Shown piece by piece: positions 16,164 to 26,800 of a stretch of 64,000 bases of DNA. A program made the translations under genes and the position numbers. The stretch is from Streptoalloteichus tenebrarius (GTDB lineage Bacteria > Actinomycetota > Actinomycetes > Mycobacteriales > Pseudonocardiaceae), in contig NZ_JAMTCP010000014.1 in assembly GCF_024171885.1 (NCBI RefSeq), positions 1-64,000 of the forward strand, written 5' to 3'. How positions within the stretch are numbered: position 1 is the first letter of the stretch; each line of letters opens with the position of its first letter. Under the pieces are notes generated by a model. It worked only from the letters and a program-made list of their open reading frames with translations. It had not been told where the DNA came from and ran no database searches.

Positions 16164-16217
16164 CCGGTTCGACCGGTTCGGCAGGTTCGACTGGTTCGAC
16201 AGGTTCGACCAGTTCGG
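16164..16217. repeat. Six tandem 9-bp repeats after the eCIS operon
   Basis: Six copies of a 9-mer close to CNGGTTCGA. Read on the minus strand in one frame they encode (Val-Glu-Pro)n. They lie 25-78 nt past the DUF6519 stop in a different frame, so they are not part of that protein unless a frameshift occurs. Confidence 0.75.
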
Positions 16218-16241
16218 CCCGCCCCGGCACTCGGACGGTGA

Positions 16242-17690
16242 TCAGGTGGCCAGGGGCGGGAACTGCCGCCGGAGGTCGTCCACCTGGTCCGGTCCCCGGA
16301 CCCAGGCCAGGGGCGCGTAATGGATCCGCACGCCGTGCGGGTCCTGGAGCAGCGCCCTGCCCCGCGCGTCCCTCGGCCACTCCACCTCGCCGGTGAGCGT
16401 GCGCGCGGGAATCAGCCAGTAGTCGCCGGTGCGGTAGCTGCCGCCCTTCGCGAACCACACCTGAACGCCGTCCTCCAGATCGATCCACGATCCTTCCTGG
16501 ACGCGCAGCGCGCCCTCGTCGGCCTGCGGGGCTCCGCGCACCCCGGTGGCCTGGTGGTCCCATCGACGCAGGAAGGGGTGCCGCGCGGCCGTGCGACCCA
16601 CCCCCGCCGGGGGTTCGCCGGACAGTCGCACCCGGCTCGCCTCGGTGTCGACGTCCTCCACGCGCAGCAGGGGCGAGGCGACGCCGCGCGCGGCCGAGGC
16701 GTCGTCCAGGACCTCGACCCAGTCCCCCACGTCCAGCCCGAGCTTCCCGTCCCGGCCGAGGGTGGTCAGCGTGACCCACGCGCCGGCGACCGACCGGACG
16801 CCGAAGACGACGCTGCCGTTCTCCCGCGACCACGTGAACGTGGGCGGCCGTTGGTCGCCCACCCGTCCGCCCCGGTGCACCTCGACCCGGTAGAGCTGGT
16901 TCTCCGGCCCCCGGTATCGGGACTCGGGGGCGACCAGGCAGGGTTCCTCGCTCGACGGGGGCTCGTCGGTCCGCGCGGCCAGTTGGGCCGTCGGCCGGGC
17001 GCCGGCGACCCACCGGTCGAACGCCGCGCGGAGCTGGTCCGGGTTCACCTCGCGGCCGGGGTCGAATCCGTCCTTGGTGGACAGTGGGAGCACCTGCCAC
17101 GCGACCCTGGCGCGCACGGTGGTGTCGGGCAGGGTCACGCCGAGCGCCGACTCGCGGATCGCCGGGTCCTGCACGGCGGTGACCAGCGTCTCCCAAACCC
17201 GGAGGTAGGCCAGGAAGGGCGGGTCGGGCAGGTGGTCGAGGTCGTTCTCACGGTCCCGGTAGGCGTCCGGCTGGTCCCAGTAGGTCCATCCCCTCGGGGC
17301 CGGAACGGCGGCCGGGGCCGAGGCGGGCGCGGTCGGCTCCCCCGGGTCGCCCTGGGACCGGTCGTCCTGGGACTGGCCGTCCGGGACCGGTGACCCGGGG
17401 ACGGGCCGGGTGGCGTCGAGGAGGATCCCGTCCACGTAGTACCGACCCGGGGAGATCTCCAGGTTCGCGGGCTCGCGGCCCTTGGCCTGGTAGCGCAGCC
17501 CGAACCCGGCCGCTCCCCGGGGTCCGCCGTGCGGCCCGACGAGGTCGCGGGCGAGGGTGCGGGTCAGGTGCAGGTGCAGCAGCGCCTGCTCGTTGGCGTC
17601 GGAGTCGAGCTGGACCCTGCCCTGCTGGGCGAGCACCGCCGAGAAGTGCCTGTCCGGCCGGAACACCAGGCGCGAGAAATCGCCGTGCAT
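16242..17690 (-). CDS. eCIS-associated DUF6519 protein
   Basis: 482 residues from the ATG at 17690 (GAGAGG upstream; five in-frame codons further up are not needed). The N-terminus MHGDFSRLVFRPDRHFSAVL and QQGRVQLDSDANEQ is the DUF6519 hallmark, and RTLARDLVGPHGGP follows. The centre alternates beta-rich stretches such as ENQLYRVEVHRGG, FTWSRENGSVVFGV and VTLTTLGRDGKLGLDVGDWVEV, suggesting repeated small beta domains. The protein is the last gene of the eCIS operon, 11 nt after the beta-helix tail protein. Position and fold suggest a distal baseplate or surface-contact component; no function is established. Confidence 0.85.
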   Translation of the reverse strand: MHGDFSRLVFRPDRHFSAVLAQQGRVQLDSDANEQALLHLHLTRTLARDLVGPHGGPRGAAGFGLRYQAKGREPANLEISPGRYYVDGILLDATRPVPGSPVPDGQSQDDRSQGDPGEPTAPASAPAAVPAPRGWTYWDQPDAYRDRENDLDHLPDPPFLAYLRVWETLVTAVQDPAIRESALGVTLPDTTVRARVAWQVLPLSTKDGFDPGREVNPDQLRAAFDRWVAGARPTAQLAARTDEPPSSEEPCLVAPESRYRGPENQLYRVEVHRGGRVGDQRPPTFTWSRENGSVVFGVRSVAGAWVTLTTLGRDGKLGLDVGDWVEVLDDASAARGVASPLLRVEDVDTEASRVRLSGEPPAGVGRTAARHPFLRRWDHQATGVRGAPQADEGALRVQEGSWIDLEDGVQVWFAKGGSYRTGDYWLIPARTLTGEVEWPRDARGRALLQDPHGVRIHYAPLAWVRGPDQVDDLRRQFPPLAT

Positions 17691-17701
17691 GCAACCTCTC
17701 C

Positions 17702-19966
17702 TCACGAGACGTGGACGATCCCGGCATCCATGCCGGCGGGTAGGAACTCGTCGAGCCGAGCACGCAGGTTGTCCTCGCGCTGGGGCTGGTACAGGTCGTG
17801 GAACGCGCCCAGCTCCGCGCCGTCCTCGGCGCCCCTGGCGATCTCGGGCGCGGTCCCGTCGGCGAGCTGCGCGTAGCCGGGAGTGCCGTAGCGGGTGCTG
17901 GTGAACCGGGGACGCACGCGCTGCTCGGCCACCTTCAGCAGCTCCGGCAGGGCCGCCGGGTCCAGTTCTCCACGCGCGGCCCGCTCACGCAGGTCCGCGA
18001 GCACGCCGTCGGGTTGGCAGCGGTAGCGGCGGGGTGTGCGGGACCGCGACGGCACGGCGCAGAACCGGAGGCAGCCGACGCCCCGGCGCGCGACGTGGAG
18101 GAGCCCGGTGAAGAGGCTGTTCTCGCCGAGGCGGACGGCGTGGGTGTGCACCTCGCCCAGGACGGTGCTGCGGAGGATGGTCAGCTCCGCGTGGGCATGT
18201 CGGCAGTCGGGGCCGGACAGCGCCTCCCTGTCCGGGCCGGTGGCGTCCAGGACGCTGTCGGCGACGTGGATCGGGATGGGGTCGGCGCGGACCTCGTCGG
18301 AGATCACCAGGATGGTGCCGAGGATGCTGTGCTCGATCTGGACGCACGCGGAGGTGTCCTCCAGGATCAGGCTCGGCTCCTCGGGGCGCAGGGGCGCGCA
18401 GCGGGCTTCGAGGGACCAGCCGGGCACCAGGGTGCAGTGGCGGAGGACGACCTGGCTGAGCGGGCCACAGACGTTCACGCCGCGGCCGGTGATCAGCAGG
18501 CCGTCGAGCACGACCTGGCCGGCCCGCTCGGGACGGCACCCCTCATCCGTCTTCTGTGGACGGTCACTGTGGACACCCCGGATGTTCAGGGCGTCGGGGC
18601 GGTTGCTGTACCAGTCCAGCAGGCGGATCACGGGGCGCGCGCCCTCGGCGGCCCGCACCTCCAGGTGCTCCCCCTGCGCGAGCACGAACTCGATCTGCTC
18701 CTGGTAGGCGCCGCTGTGGGTGATCTCGATGACCGCCTCGTCGCCCGCGCGTCCCTCGCGCTGGTCCGCGCGCCACCGCTGGTAGGCCTGGGTGATCCGC
18801 TCGTGCGGCTGGTCGGGGCCGACCCGGTAGACGGCGGCGTCCCGCCGGGTCGCGCGGTCCCTGGTGTACTCCCCTCCTCCCATGTCCGCGCTGAAGGCGT
18901 GGTGGTAGGTCACCCACACGCCGTGTCGGGGCGCGGAGCGGGAGCTGAACGCGAGACGGCCGAGCACCGGGTCCACGGCGACCTGGTTCCCGCGCGGGCG
19001 GTACCGCCAGTCGTCGAGGTCGGCGACGACGATGTCCCGCAGCGGCACGGGGCGCTGCTCGCCGTCCCGCCAGATCTCGATGCTCTTGCCCGGTCCGTAG
19101 TAGTCGGCCAGGCGGTCGGCCAGCGCCCTGCGGCGGATGAAGGCGGGAACGTGCTCGACGTCGGCGATGTGGGTGGCCGTGGGCTCGGGCACCGGCCTGG
19201 TCACGAGCGGGACGTCGTTGCCGAGGATCGAGAAGGTGTAGAGGTTGCGGGCGCGGTCGACGCAGTAGGCGGGGGCACGGGTGACGGAGTGCGGCAACAG
19301 CCGCCACACGAACACGCCGACCGAGGGTGGCCCGTGCCGGCCGCGTCGTCGTGCCCCGTTGATCCTCGCGGCGGTGGGAAGGTGCGCGGCCCCGTCGAAG
19401 GGCGAGTCGAGCAGGTCGAGGTCCGCTCCTCCTCGTAGGTCCACGTACCGGGCCCGCGTCATGCCGGCCCTCCTGGTCAGCGAGGCCTCGTCGGCCGGCA
19501 GGAGCCGGACCGGTTGGGTGGCGGCGAGCAGCCGGTGGAACTCCACCGCCCTGGCCGGCCAGTCCGCGACCGTACGGGCCAGGTTCTCCAGCAGCGGCAG
19601 GGTTCCCTTGCGACGCCGGTTGGTCACGGTGTCGGCGACATCGCGGCGGGGCGCGAGCCGGGCGGCCAGTCCGCGCGAGGCCTCACCGCCGTGGGCGACC
19701 GCCTCCTCGTAGCCGCGCAGGGTCCGGTACCCCACGAGGTCGCCGACGTAGGGCACGGCCCAGTCCTGGCAGGTCTCCACGAACCAGTTGTCGTAGAGCC
19801 GCGCGATGTCGTCCTCGACCAGGTTGAGCTGCTCGGCGAGCACCGCCAGCAGGGCGCGCAGCGCCCCTCCCGACTCGGCGTCGCGTTGCCGGTGGTACTG
19901 CGGCAACAGGGAGAACACCAGGTCGGGGTCGGGGTCGGGGCCGGCCGGGGTCGGGTGGTCGCTCAC
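17702..19966 (-). CDS. eCIS tail protein with beta-helix C-terminal half
   Basis: 754 residues from a GTG whose bases overlap the previous stop (GTGA). The N-terminal ~200 residues resemble phage tail protein I-type baseplate proteins: FSLLPQYHRQRDAESGGALR, DIARLYDNWFVETC and VPYVGDLVGYRTL. The second half is a ladder of short hydrophobic strands (VVLDGLLITGRGVNVCG, VVLRHCTLVPGW, CVQIEHSILGTILV, LTILRSTVLGEVHTHAV), typical of a right-handed parallel beta-helix. Beta-helices are common in receptor-binding tail proteins. With no Afp13-like fibre in the locus, this is the best candidate for a target-contact protein; that is an inference. Confidence 0.8.
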   Translation of the reverse strand: MSDHPTPAGPDPDPDLVFSLLPQYHRQRDAESGGALRALLAVLAEQLNLVEDDIARLYDNWFVETCQDWAVPYVGDLVGYRTLRGYEEAVAHGGEASRGLAARLAPRRDVADTVTNRRRKGTLPLLENLARTVADWPARAVEFHRLLAATQPVRLLPADEASLTRRAGMTRARYVDLRGGADLDLLDSPFDGAAHLPTAARINGARRRGRHGPPSVGVFVWRLLPHSVTRAPAYCVDRARNLYTFSILGNDVPLVTRPVPEPTATHIADVEHVPAFIRRRALADRLADYYGPGKSIEIWRDGEQRPVPLRDIVVADLDDWRYRPRGNQVAVDPVLGRLAFSSRSAPRHGVWVTYHHAFSADMGGGEYTRDRATRRDAAVYRVGPDQPHERITQAYQRWRADQREGRAGDEAVIEITHSGAYQEQIEFVLAQGEHLEVRAAEGARPVIRLLDWYSNRPDALNIRGVHSDRPQKTDEGCRPERAGQVVLDGLLITGRGVNVCGPLSQVVLRHCTLVPGWSLEARCAPLRPEEPSLILEDTSACVQIEHSILGTILVISDEVRADPIPIHVADSVLDATGPDREALSGPDCRHAHAELTILRSTVLGEVHTHAVRLGENSLFTGLLHVARRGVGCLRFCAVPSRSRTPRRYRCQPDGVLADLRERAARGELDPAALPELLKVAEQRVRPRFTSTRYGTPGYAQLADGTAPEIARGAEDGAELGAFHDLYQPQREDNLRARLDEFLPAGMDAGIVHVS

Positions 19967-22900
19967 CGGGCCTCCTTGAGGATCAACGTGTCCGGCACGG
20001 CCGGGGACAGCACGACGAGCTGGGCTGGTCGGACGCCCCGGAACACCACGACCGACCGGCCGCGCGGGAGCGGGGTGGCGTCGGTGATGTCGGGGTTGAG
20101 CCGCACCAGTTCCGCGACGGTGATGCCGTGTTTGGCGGCGACGGCCGTCAGCGTCTCGGTGTCCGCGCCCCGGGGTGGGTCGACGGTGTAGCGCTCCTCC
20201 GCGAACTCCGCCACGCGGGCGGGGACCACGGGTTCGGGCGTGGTCAGGCGTTCGGCGAGCCGGAGCAGGCCGAGCGGCGTGAGGCCGCCGGGCACCCCGG
20301 TGAACACGTCGACGTCCACCGCGTCCACCCCGGGCACGGACTGCGCGGTGGCCAGCACCTCGGAGAGGTGGGCCGGCTGGCCGAGTTCGCGGCCGCGGAA
20401 GCCGAGCCACTCCAGCAGCGCCGCCCGCACGGCCGGCTCCACCACCTGCCAGGAGTGGTCCGGATGAACCCGGATCGTCGCCACCACGACCAGCAGGACG
20501 ATCTCCCGCACCGCGACCACCACCGGGAGCTGGGCGTCGCCGTGCGCCACCAGGGCACGGCGCAGGGTCGTGACGACCTCGGAGTCCGGGGCGAGCGGGA
20601 CGTCGTCCACCCCGGCGACGGTGACGTGCACGATCTCCCGTTCGCCGTCGAACACCTGACGCGCGCCGGCGCGGCCGATGCCGGCGCGGGACCGGGCGAA
20701 GTCGGCGTAGTCGGGCACCGACACGAGCCGGTCCAACGCGCTGACCCGCAGGGGGATGGTGCGGCGGAGCTGGCCGGCGTCGTCGCGGTCGGCCCCGCCG
20801 GTGGCCGGGAGCGGGTTGGTGACGCCGGAGACGCCGAGGGGCCGGGTGGTGACCTGCGTGATCTGCCCGGCCGCGACGTTGCCGGCCCTGCCGAGGCCGA
20901 CGCGGTAGCGGGCGCGCACGTTCTCCACGCCGGTGGGCAGGCGCGCGCCGTGCTGGCCGTCGCCGAAGGTGACCCTGGTGGTGGCCCCGTCGGCCGGGCC
21001 GGTGACGTAGACGTGCTCGTCGGGGCCTCGGCCGGCCAGGCCGTCGACCTCGTGCCAGCGCACGCCGTCCACCCGCACCTCCAACGTGCTCGCCGCGCCG
21101 AGCGGGGTGTCGGCGGGGAGCCAGGTCAGCGGTCCCTGGCGGAGCGCGAAGGACTGGCCAGGCCGGCCGGCGTCGCCGCTGCCGATCGGCTCCTCCCTGG
21201 TCGCGCCGTTCGTGGCGCGGACGACGTTGCCGTGGATCGTCACGGTCTCGCGGCGGTAGCGGTAGGCGAGGTCGTTGGCCAGGACGATCGTGGTGTGGAC
21301 GGTGTCCCCCGGGCGCTCCGGGTCGACGGCCTGCCGCACCCCGGCGATCATCGTCAGCTCCGTGCCGCGCACGCCGGCCGGGCTGCCGGGGACGTCCGCG
21401 CGCTCGCCGGTCACGATCAGCCAGCGACCGGGCGCGAGGCCGTCGTGCAGGTCGGCCAGTTCGATCTCCGACCCCCACACGTCCTCGGTCACCGGCTCGG
21501 TGGCCAGCGTCAGCGGGTCGCCCTTCAGGTAGATCGTGGTGTCCCTGATCTGGGAGAGCCGGGTGTCCCTGCGGTCGAGCCACGGCCGGTCCAGCACCAG
21601 CTCGGTGACCTTGCCGCTCATGCCGAAGGCCTGTTTGGCGACGGTGCGCACGTCGGTGACCCTGGCGGTGACCAGGGCGAGCGAGACGTCGCCGGGGAGC
21701 TGGCCGGCCTTGCGCGGGCGCTCCACGACCACCCAGCTCCCGACGCCGACCCCGTCATAGACGGCGTCGAGGGTGAGCACGGTGGCGGGGACCAGGGAGC
21801 GGGTGGCGAAGGTCAGCTCGACGAAGGCCGGCTCCCTGCCGGCGGCCTTGGCGCGCCGCACCGTGATGAGGACCCACCGGTCCTCCACGCGGTCGTGGTG
21901 CCAGCGGGAGAGCTGGTACTCCTCGGGGAGGTCCTCCCGCCAGGGGCCGTCGTCGGGCAGGGTCAGCCGGATCTTCTTGTCCGCGTCCGGTTTCCCGAGC
22001 AGGACGCGGCGGCGCGGCAGGTGCTTCTCGAAGGCCAGCGACAGCTCGCCGGTGTCGGCGTCGAGGCCGTACCGGACGCTGCCGGGGCCGAAGTCGACCT
22101 CGCCCGGCTCGTCGAGGTCGTCGACGACCTCCCGCCAGGCGTTGGCCTCCAGGTGGAACGTCAGCTCGACGCGCGTCGGCCCCTCGTCGCCGTAGAGCAC
22201 CTTCACCGACAGGTTGAGCGCCGCGTCCAGCTCCCACTCCTCGTGGTCCACCCCGCCGCCGGGCCTCGGGACGGCGCGCAGCGGCGCGGTGGCGCCGAAC
22301 GGGGTGGCGACGGCCCGCATGGCGAGGAGTTCCTGGAGCGCCAGCGGCCGGGTGAGGTCGACGCGCCGCCACGCGGCGTAGAGCCCGTCGCGCAGGCGGG
22401 GGTCGAGCGCGGCGAGCAGTTGGGCGCCGAGGTCGGAGCCGGGGGAGAACGCCGTCGCGGGGTCCCTGGCCAGGTCCCTGGCGCTGCCGGGAGGGCGGCC
22501 GGGCGCGGTCCTGAGCGCGCCGAGCAGGGCGCCGAGCCCGAGCACGGCGGCGCGACTGTCTAATGTGGATGGTGTGGGTGGACGGTCGCCGTTCGCGTCC
22601 TGGTCGCCGTCCGGGTTTGCTCCGTCCGGGTTTGCTCCGTCCTGGTCCGGGTCGGCCTCTCCGCCCGGCTCATCCGAGTGGGCGGCCAGGGAGCCCAGAC
22701 CGAGCGCCGCGTGGAGGGGCCCGTCGAGCGGAGGCGTCGGACGCTGTTCCGGCGGCTGCGGGGGCTCCAGCCGCCGGGCCTGGGCACGGAGGTCGGACAG
22801 CTCGGCGGCGCGCTTCTCCAGCCATTCCCGCACGTTCCGGTAGTGCTGGGCGAGGGAGAGGGTCTCGTCGAGCCGTTCGAGCGCCTCCCCCACCGCCGCC

Positions 22901-23820
22901 ACGTACTTCGTCGGGGTGTCCAGGGTCGGCCGGCGATGCCACAGGGGCACCAGCACGTCGTCGACGAACCGGTTCAGGATGGCGCTGCGCCGGACCTCGT
23001 CCGGCCGGTGGTCCGGGTCGACCAGCGGTTCGAGCAGGTCGGTCAGCTTCGTGCGGAGCAGGTCGAGGGTGGACAGCGCGGGGCGGGGCAGGCCGACCAC
23101 GGTGACGTCGTTGTCCCGGTCCAGCTCGACGCCCGGCACCACGACCAGCTCCTGCCGCCCGGGCTCGCTGCCGAAGACGAACAGCAGCCGGTCACCGGGC
23201 CGGAGGTTGGTCGCGACCCCGGCCACGTGCACGGCGGGCCTGCGGCGGAACTGCCGGAGGGTGAGCTGATAGGGGCGGCGCCGCCGGACCTTCAGCTCGT
23301 TCCACGCCGCCCGCGCCACCAGGTCGTCGGCGGTCTCGAAGACCTGCGGCTCCTGCCCGGGACCCGGCACGCTCTGCGTCCGGGAACCCCGGGGAACGCG
23401 GACCGAGAAGTCCTCGCCCTGCCGGGGGTCGGCGTCGACGGTGTAGGCGAGGTAGGTGCCCGCGGCGACGCCGGGCCGCGGCTGGTGCCCGACGAGCCGG
23501 CCCAGCAGGACCAGGGAGCGTTCCTCCACCGCCGTGCGGAGGTAGCCCTCGTTGGCGATCCGCTCGGTGATGAAGGTGAGGAGGTCGGCCAGGACGGCGC
23601 CCGCGTCGAGCAGGCCGACCGCGGGGTCGTCCGGCGTGCGCGCGGTGAGGTCGCGCAGCGCCGGGTGGGCGGGGCTGGACAGCCGTGCCCGCATCGAGTC
23701 GAGGAAGTCCGCGTACGTGCCGACGCGGTGGGCGACCGCCGACAGGGCCGGCGGGTTCACCACCTCGACCGGCGTGCGCAGGTCGGTTCCCCGGCAGCAC
23801 TGGCACCCGCGGCGGGTCAT
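19963..23820 (-). CDS. Large eCIS baseplate protein with C-terminal LysM (Afp12-like)
   Basis: 1285 residues. The N-terminus has a Cys cluster, RRGCQCCRGTDL, then FLDSMRARLSS and a helical wedge region (LLTFITERIANEGYLRTAVE), as in the TIGR02243-type putative baseplate assembly proteins. The second half contains YVTGPADGATTRVTFGDGQHGARLP and RYRVGLGRAGNVAAGQI, the baseplate_J-like core, then VPDYADFARSRAGI. The last ~80 residues look like a LysM module (TAVAAKHGITVAELVRLNPDI). It overlaps the preceding and following genes by 4 bp each. Residues ~350-430 are a low-complexity Pro/Gly/Asp linker (GANPDGANPDGDQDANGD). Confidence 0.9.
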   Translation of the reverse strand: MTRRGCQCCRGTDLRTPVEVVNPPALSAVAHRVGTYADFLDSMRARLSSPAHPALRDLTARTPDDPAVGLLDAGAVLADLLTFITERIANEGYLRTAVEERSLVLLGRLVGHQPRPGVAAGTYLAYTVDADPRQGEDFSVRVPRGSRTQSVPGPGQEPQVFETADDLVARAAWNELKVRRRRPYQLTLRQFRRRPAVHVAGVATNLRPGDRLLFVFGSEPGRQELVVVPGVELDRDNDVTVVGLPRPALSTLDLLRTKLTDLLEPLVDPDHRPDEVRRSAILNRFVDDVLVPLWHRRPTLDTPTKYVAAVGEALERLDETLSLAQHYRNVREWLEKRAAELSDLRAQARRLEPPQPPEQRPTPPLDGPLHAALGLGSLAAHSDEPGGEADPDQDGANPDGANPDGDQDANGDRPPTPSTLDSRAAVLGLGALLGALRTAPGRPPGSARDLARDPATAFSPGSDLGAQLLAALDPRLRDGLYAAWRRVDLTRPLALQELLAMRAVATPFGATAPLRAVPRPGGGVDHEEWELDAALNLSVKVLYGDEGPTRVELTFHLEANAWREVVDDLDEPGEVDFGPGSVRYGLDADTGELSLAFEKHLPRRRVLLGKPDADKKIRLTLPDDGPWREDLPEEYQLSRWHHDRVEDRWVLITVRRAKAAGREPAFVELTFATRSLVPATVLTLDAVYDGVGVGSWVVVERPRKAGQLPGDVSLALVTARVTDVRTVAKQAFGMSGKVTELVLDRPWLDRRDTRLSQIRDTTIYLKGDPLTLATEPVTEDVWGSEIELADLHDGLAPGRWLIVTGERADVPGSPAGVRGTELTMIAGVRQAVDPERPGDTVHTTIVLANDLAYRYRRETVTIHGNVVRATNGATREEPIGSGDAGRPGQSFALRQGPLTWLPADTPLGAASTLEVRVDGVRWHEVDGLAGRGPDEHVYVTGPADGATTRVTFGDGQHGARLPTGVENVRARYRVGLGRAGNVAAGQITQVTTRPLGVSGVTNPLPATGGADRDDAGQLRRTIPLRVSALDRLVSVPDYADFARSRAGIGRAGARQVFDGEREIVHVTVAGVDDVPLAPDSEVVTTLRRALVAHGDAQLPVVVAVREIVLLVVVATIRVHPDHSWQVVEPAVRAALLEWLGFRGRELGQPAHLSEVLATAQSVPGVDAVDVDVFTGVPGGLTPLGLLRLAERLTTPEPVVPARVAEFAEERYTVDPPRGADTETLTAVAAKHGITVAELVRLNPDITDATPLPRGRSVVVFRGVRPAQLVVLSPAVPDTLILKEAR

Positions 23821-26800
23821 CGGCCGCCTCCGATCATGAGGGACAGCCGGCCGTTCTCCGGCCGGTCGGGGTCGTTGTCCAGTTGGGCGATCTCCAGCGG
23901 CCCGAGCCGGAGCAGGCCGTCGGCCAGCTCGCCCCGGTCCAGGCCGAACCGCCGGCGCAGCCGGGTGACCCTGGCCGAGACGACGCCGGGCACGGCGGCC
24001 GCCGCCGCGACCAGCCGGCTGGCCCTGACCGGCTCGCCGAAGCCGAGCAGGTCGGGGTGGAACAGGCCGGGCCGGCCGTCGGGGAGGACGCCGGAGCCGA
24101 GGACGGCGCGGACCGCCGCGAGCACGTGCCCGCGCTGGTACCCGGGTGCGACGCAGAGCGTCAGCTCCACGTCGAGGGGCACCAGTCGGGCCGGCCGGAC
24201 GGCGACGTCGTGGCCGATCCGGCGGTACCGGTCCAGCTCCCGCGCCACCGCATCCAGGAGGGCGGGTGTCGGCTGGGCACTTCTGTCCACAGTGGATAGA
24301 GGGTCGGTCGTGGGGACGACGGCCACGCGGACCTCACGGCCCACTCCCGTCCAGCGGATCTCGGCCGCCGCCCGCCGGACACCGGCCACGCGGGCCGCCA
24401 GCTCGGCGTAGTCGGCCGCGGTGACGGCGCGCAGGAGCCGGCGGCGCGGGGCCAGCGGGGCGAGCTGGCGGACCTCGTTCATCGACTCCGGCTCGACCCC
24501 GCCGGTCGCCGCGATCGGGTTCCGGACGCGGGTGACTCCCCCGCTCCTGGTGTCGTCCCCCTCCCCTGACGCCTCGCGGAGCGCCGGCGCGGCACAGCAG
24601 AGGACGAGATGGGCGATGGCCTCGGCTCCGACGTTGCCGGCGACGCCGTTGCCGACCCGGTACGCGACCTCCAGCGTCGCGCCCGCCGGTGGGCGCGCGC
24701 CGTGGCGCCCGTCGCCGAACCGCAACGCGAGCCGGCCGACGCCGTCGGCCCCCTCCTCCAGCTCGCCGACGAAGTGCCGGTCCCGGGGGCCGCTGGACAG
24801 CAGGTCCCTGCGGGGCGTCCACTCCACCTGACGCTCCACAGTGGACACAGGGTCGGCAGGGTCGGCAGCGTCCACAGTGTCTTTCGAGACGGCCACGAAC
24901 CGGTCGTCCGGAGCCAGGACCACGACGGCGGGCAACGCCTGACGCGGGTCGGTCGTCACGGCGGCGCGAGCGGACCCGGTGAGCACGGGCGAGGTAGGGC
25001 GCAGGCCGGTGGCGTAGGTGTCGCCCCAGCTCTGCGCGATCTCCCAGACGACGCCGTCATCCAGCACGGTGCCGGCGCTCGCCCTGGCTGCCAGCACGGC
25101 GAGGCGTTGGATCTTGCCGCCCAGCAGTTCGGCGCGCCGGGCGAGCAGCTCACGCAGCGCCTCGACCGGCCGGCCCGTGACGTCGAGGCCGGCGAGGGTC
25201 TTCTCGCCGAACAGGACCGTCAGTTCGGCGAGTTGGGCCGGTGTGAGCGGCCGGCCAGCCCGGACCTGCCGCCACAGCTCCTCCAGTCGCGCGCGGACCC
25301 GACCGGGAACCGCGTCCAGGAGCCGGGCCTGGGCGGCGGCCACGTGCTCGGGCAGCGGGAAGGGGACCCGCTGCGTCACCGGCGCGTGCCGCAGCACCGG
25401 GCGGAACGGCCGCCGCAGCGGCGGATACGTGACCTGGGCCAACAGCGCGCGGAGCGCGGCGTTCTGGTCGGCGGTGAGGGAGGGGACGACCACCTCCCGG
25501 TTCTCCTGGCCCGGTTCGAGCGTGATCGTGATGCCGGCTCGCGCGACGGCCGGCTCGCCCAGGACGTCGTTCAGCTCCCTGACGTCGTCGGGTGTCAGCG
25601 CGACGCGTTCGTCAGTGTCCCGGATGAGCGACTGGACGAGCGCCACGGCCGGGTCGTCCTCCCGTCGGTCGGCGCAGCCAAACGCCGGCGGCGCGCAGTC
25701 GGGCGGGGTGACCGGGGCCGGCGGGACGGTGATCTCCTCCGGCGCTCCCCCGCACGCGGTGAGGTCGCGGCCGTGGTCGACGAGCACCACGTTGCCCCGC
25801 GCCACGCTGACGTCCTCGATGAGGCAGCAGTCGGGTCCGCCGCGCGCCGACAGGCAGAGGTCGAAGGTCAGGGCGTCCTCGACGTCCCAGGTGACCTCCA
25901 GGACCGGCTGGTCGTACAGCTCGTCGACGGCCGGCGTGACCGAGGTGAGCCGGACCGCCTGGCGGTGCCGGGGGTCGGCGTCGGCGGGCGATCCGGTGCG
26001 TGGCCCGCGCACCTCCTCGAACACCAGCAGGTCGCCGGGGACGAGTCGGAGGGCACGACGCCGGTGGGTGCGGGCGCTCGTCGGCGCGTCCTCGGCCTCG
26101 GCCTCGGCCGTCGCGCCGGCCTCGCCGGCCTCACCGATCGCCTCAGTCGCTTCGGGCGCTTCGATTGGGTCGCCGTTGGCTTCGTCGTGCTCCTGGCGTC
26201 GCGGACTGGCTGAGGTGCGGACGTCGGCGGTCTGCCGGACCCACTCGTCGCGCAGGGTCGCCGAGGTCGACCCCCGGGGGAGGCAGCACTCCGCGTCACC
26301 CCACGTCCACAGGCGGATCTCGTTGTGCGCGCGACGGAGCGTCAGGTCAGCGCGGACCAGGGGCTCGAAGACCTCCAACGCCGTGCCGGGAGGCAGGTCC
26401 TCCAGCTCCTCGTCGGAGAGCGCCGGCCCGAGCCTCGGGCGCTGGACCGGGTCGAGGTGGCTGACGTCGATCGCCGCGAACCGGAAGTCGTCCGCCGTCA
26501 ACGTGAGGTCCCTGGACGTCTCCAGAGCCACGAAGGCCCGCGCGTTGCAGCCGTCGTGCATGGCGTAGTCGACCAGGCGCGCGTGCCGCCGCACCGAGAC
26601 CCGACGACGGGCGGTGTCCAGATACGCCTCGGTGGCCACCGCGTCCTGGTAGTAGCTGAGCTGGTCGCCGACGTAGGCGAGCACCTCGACCAGCGTGACG
26701 CCGAGGTCGGGCGCGTGTCGCTCGACCCACTCCGGCACGGTGAGCATGAGCCGGTCCAGCAGCAGGCGTCGCAGGCTCTCGTAGTCCCTGGCCGTGTAGT

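Noticed and set aside
16153-17196. A 347-codon minus frame ending in VEPVEP repeats
   Set aside because: It is a shadow of the DUF6519 gene in another frame; the DUF6519 frame has the family signature.
20128-22563. An 811-codon open frame on the plus strand
   Set aside because: It is antisense to the large baseplate gene, Arg/Gly/Ala-rich and without any family pattern; long antisense frames are normal in DNA of this GC content.
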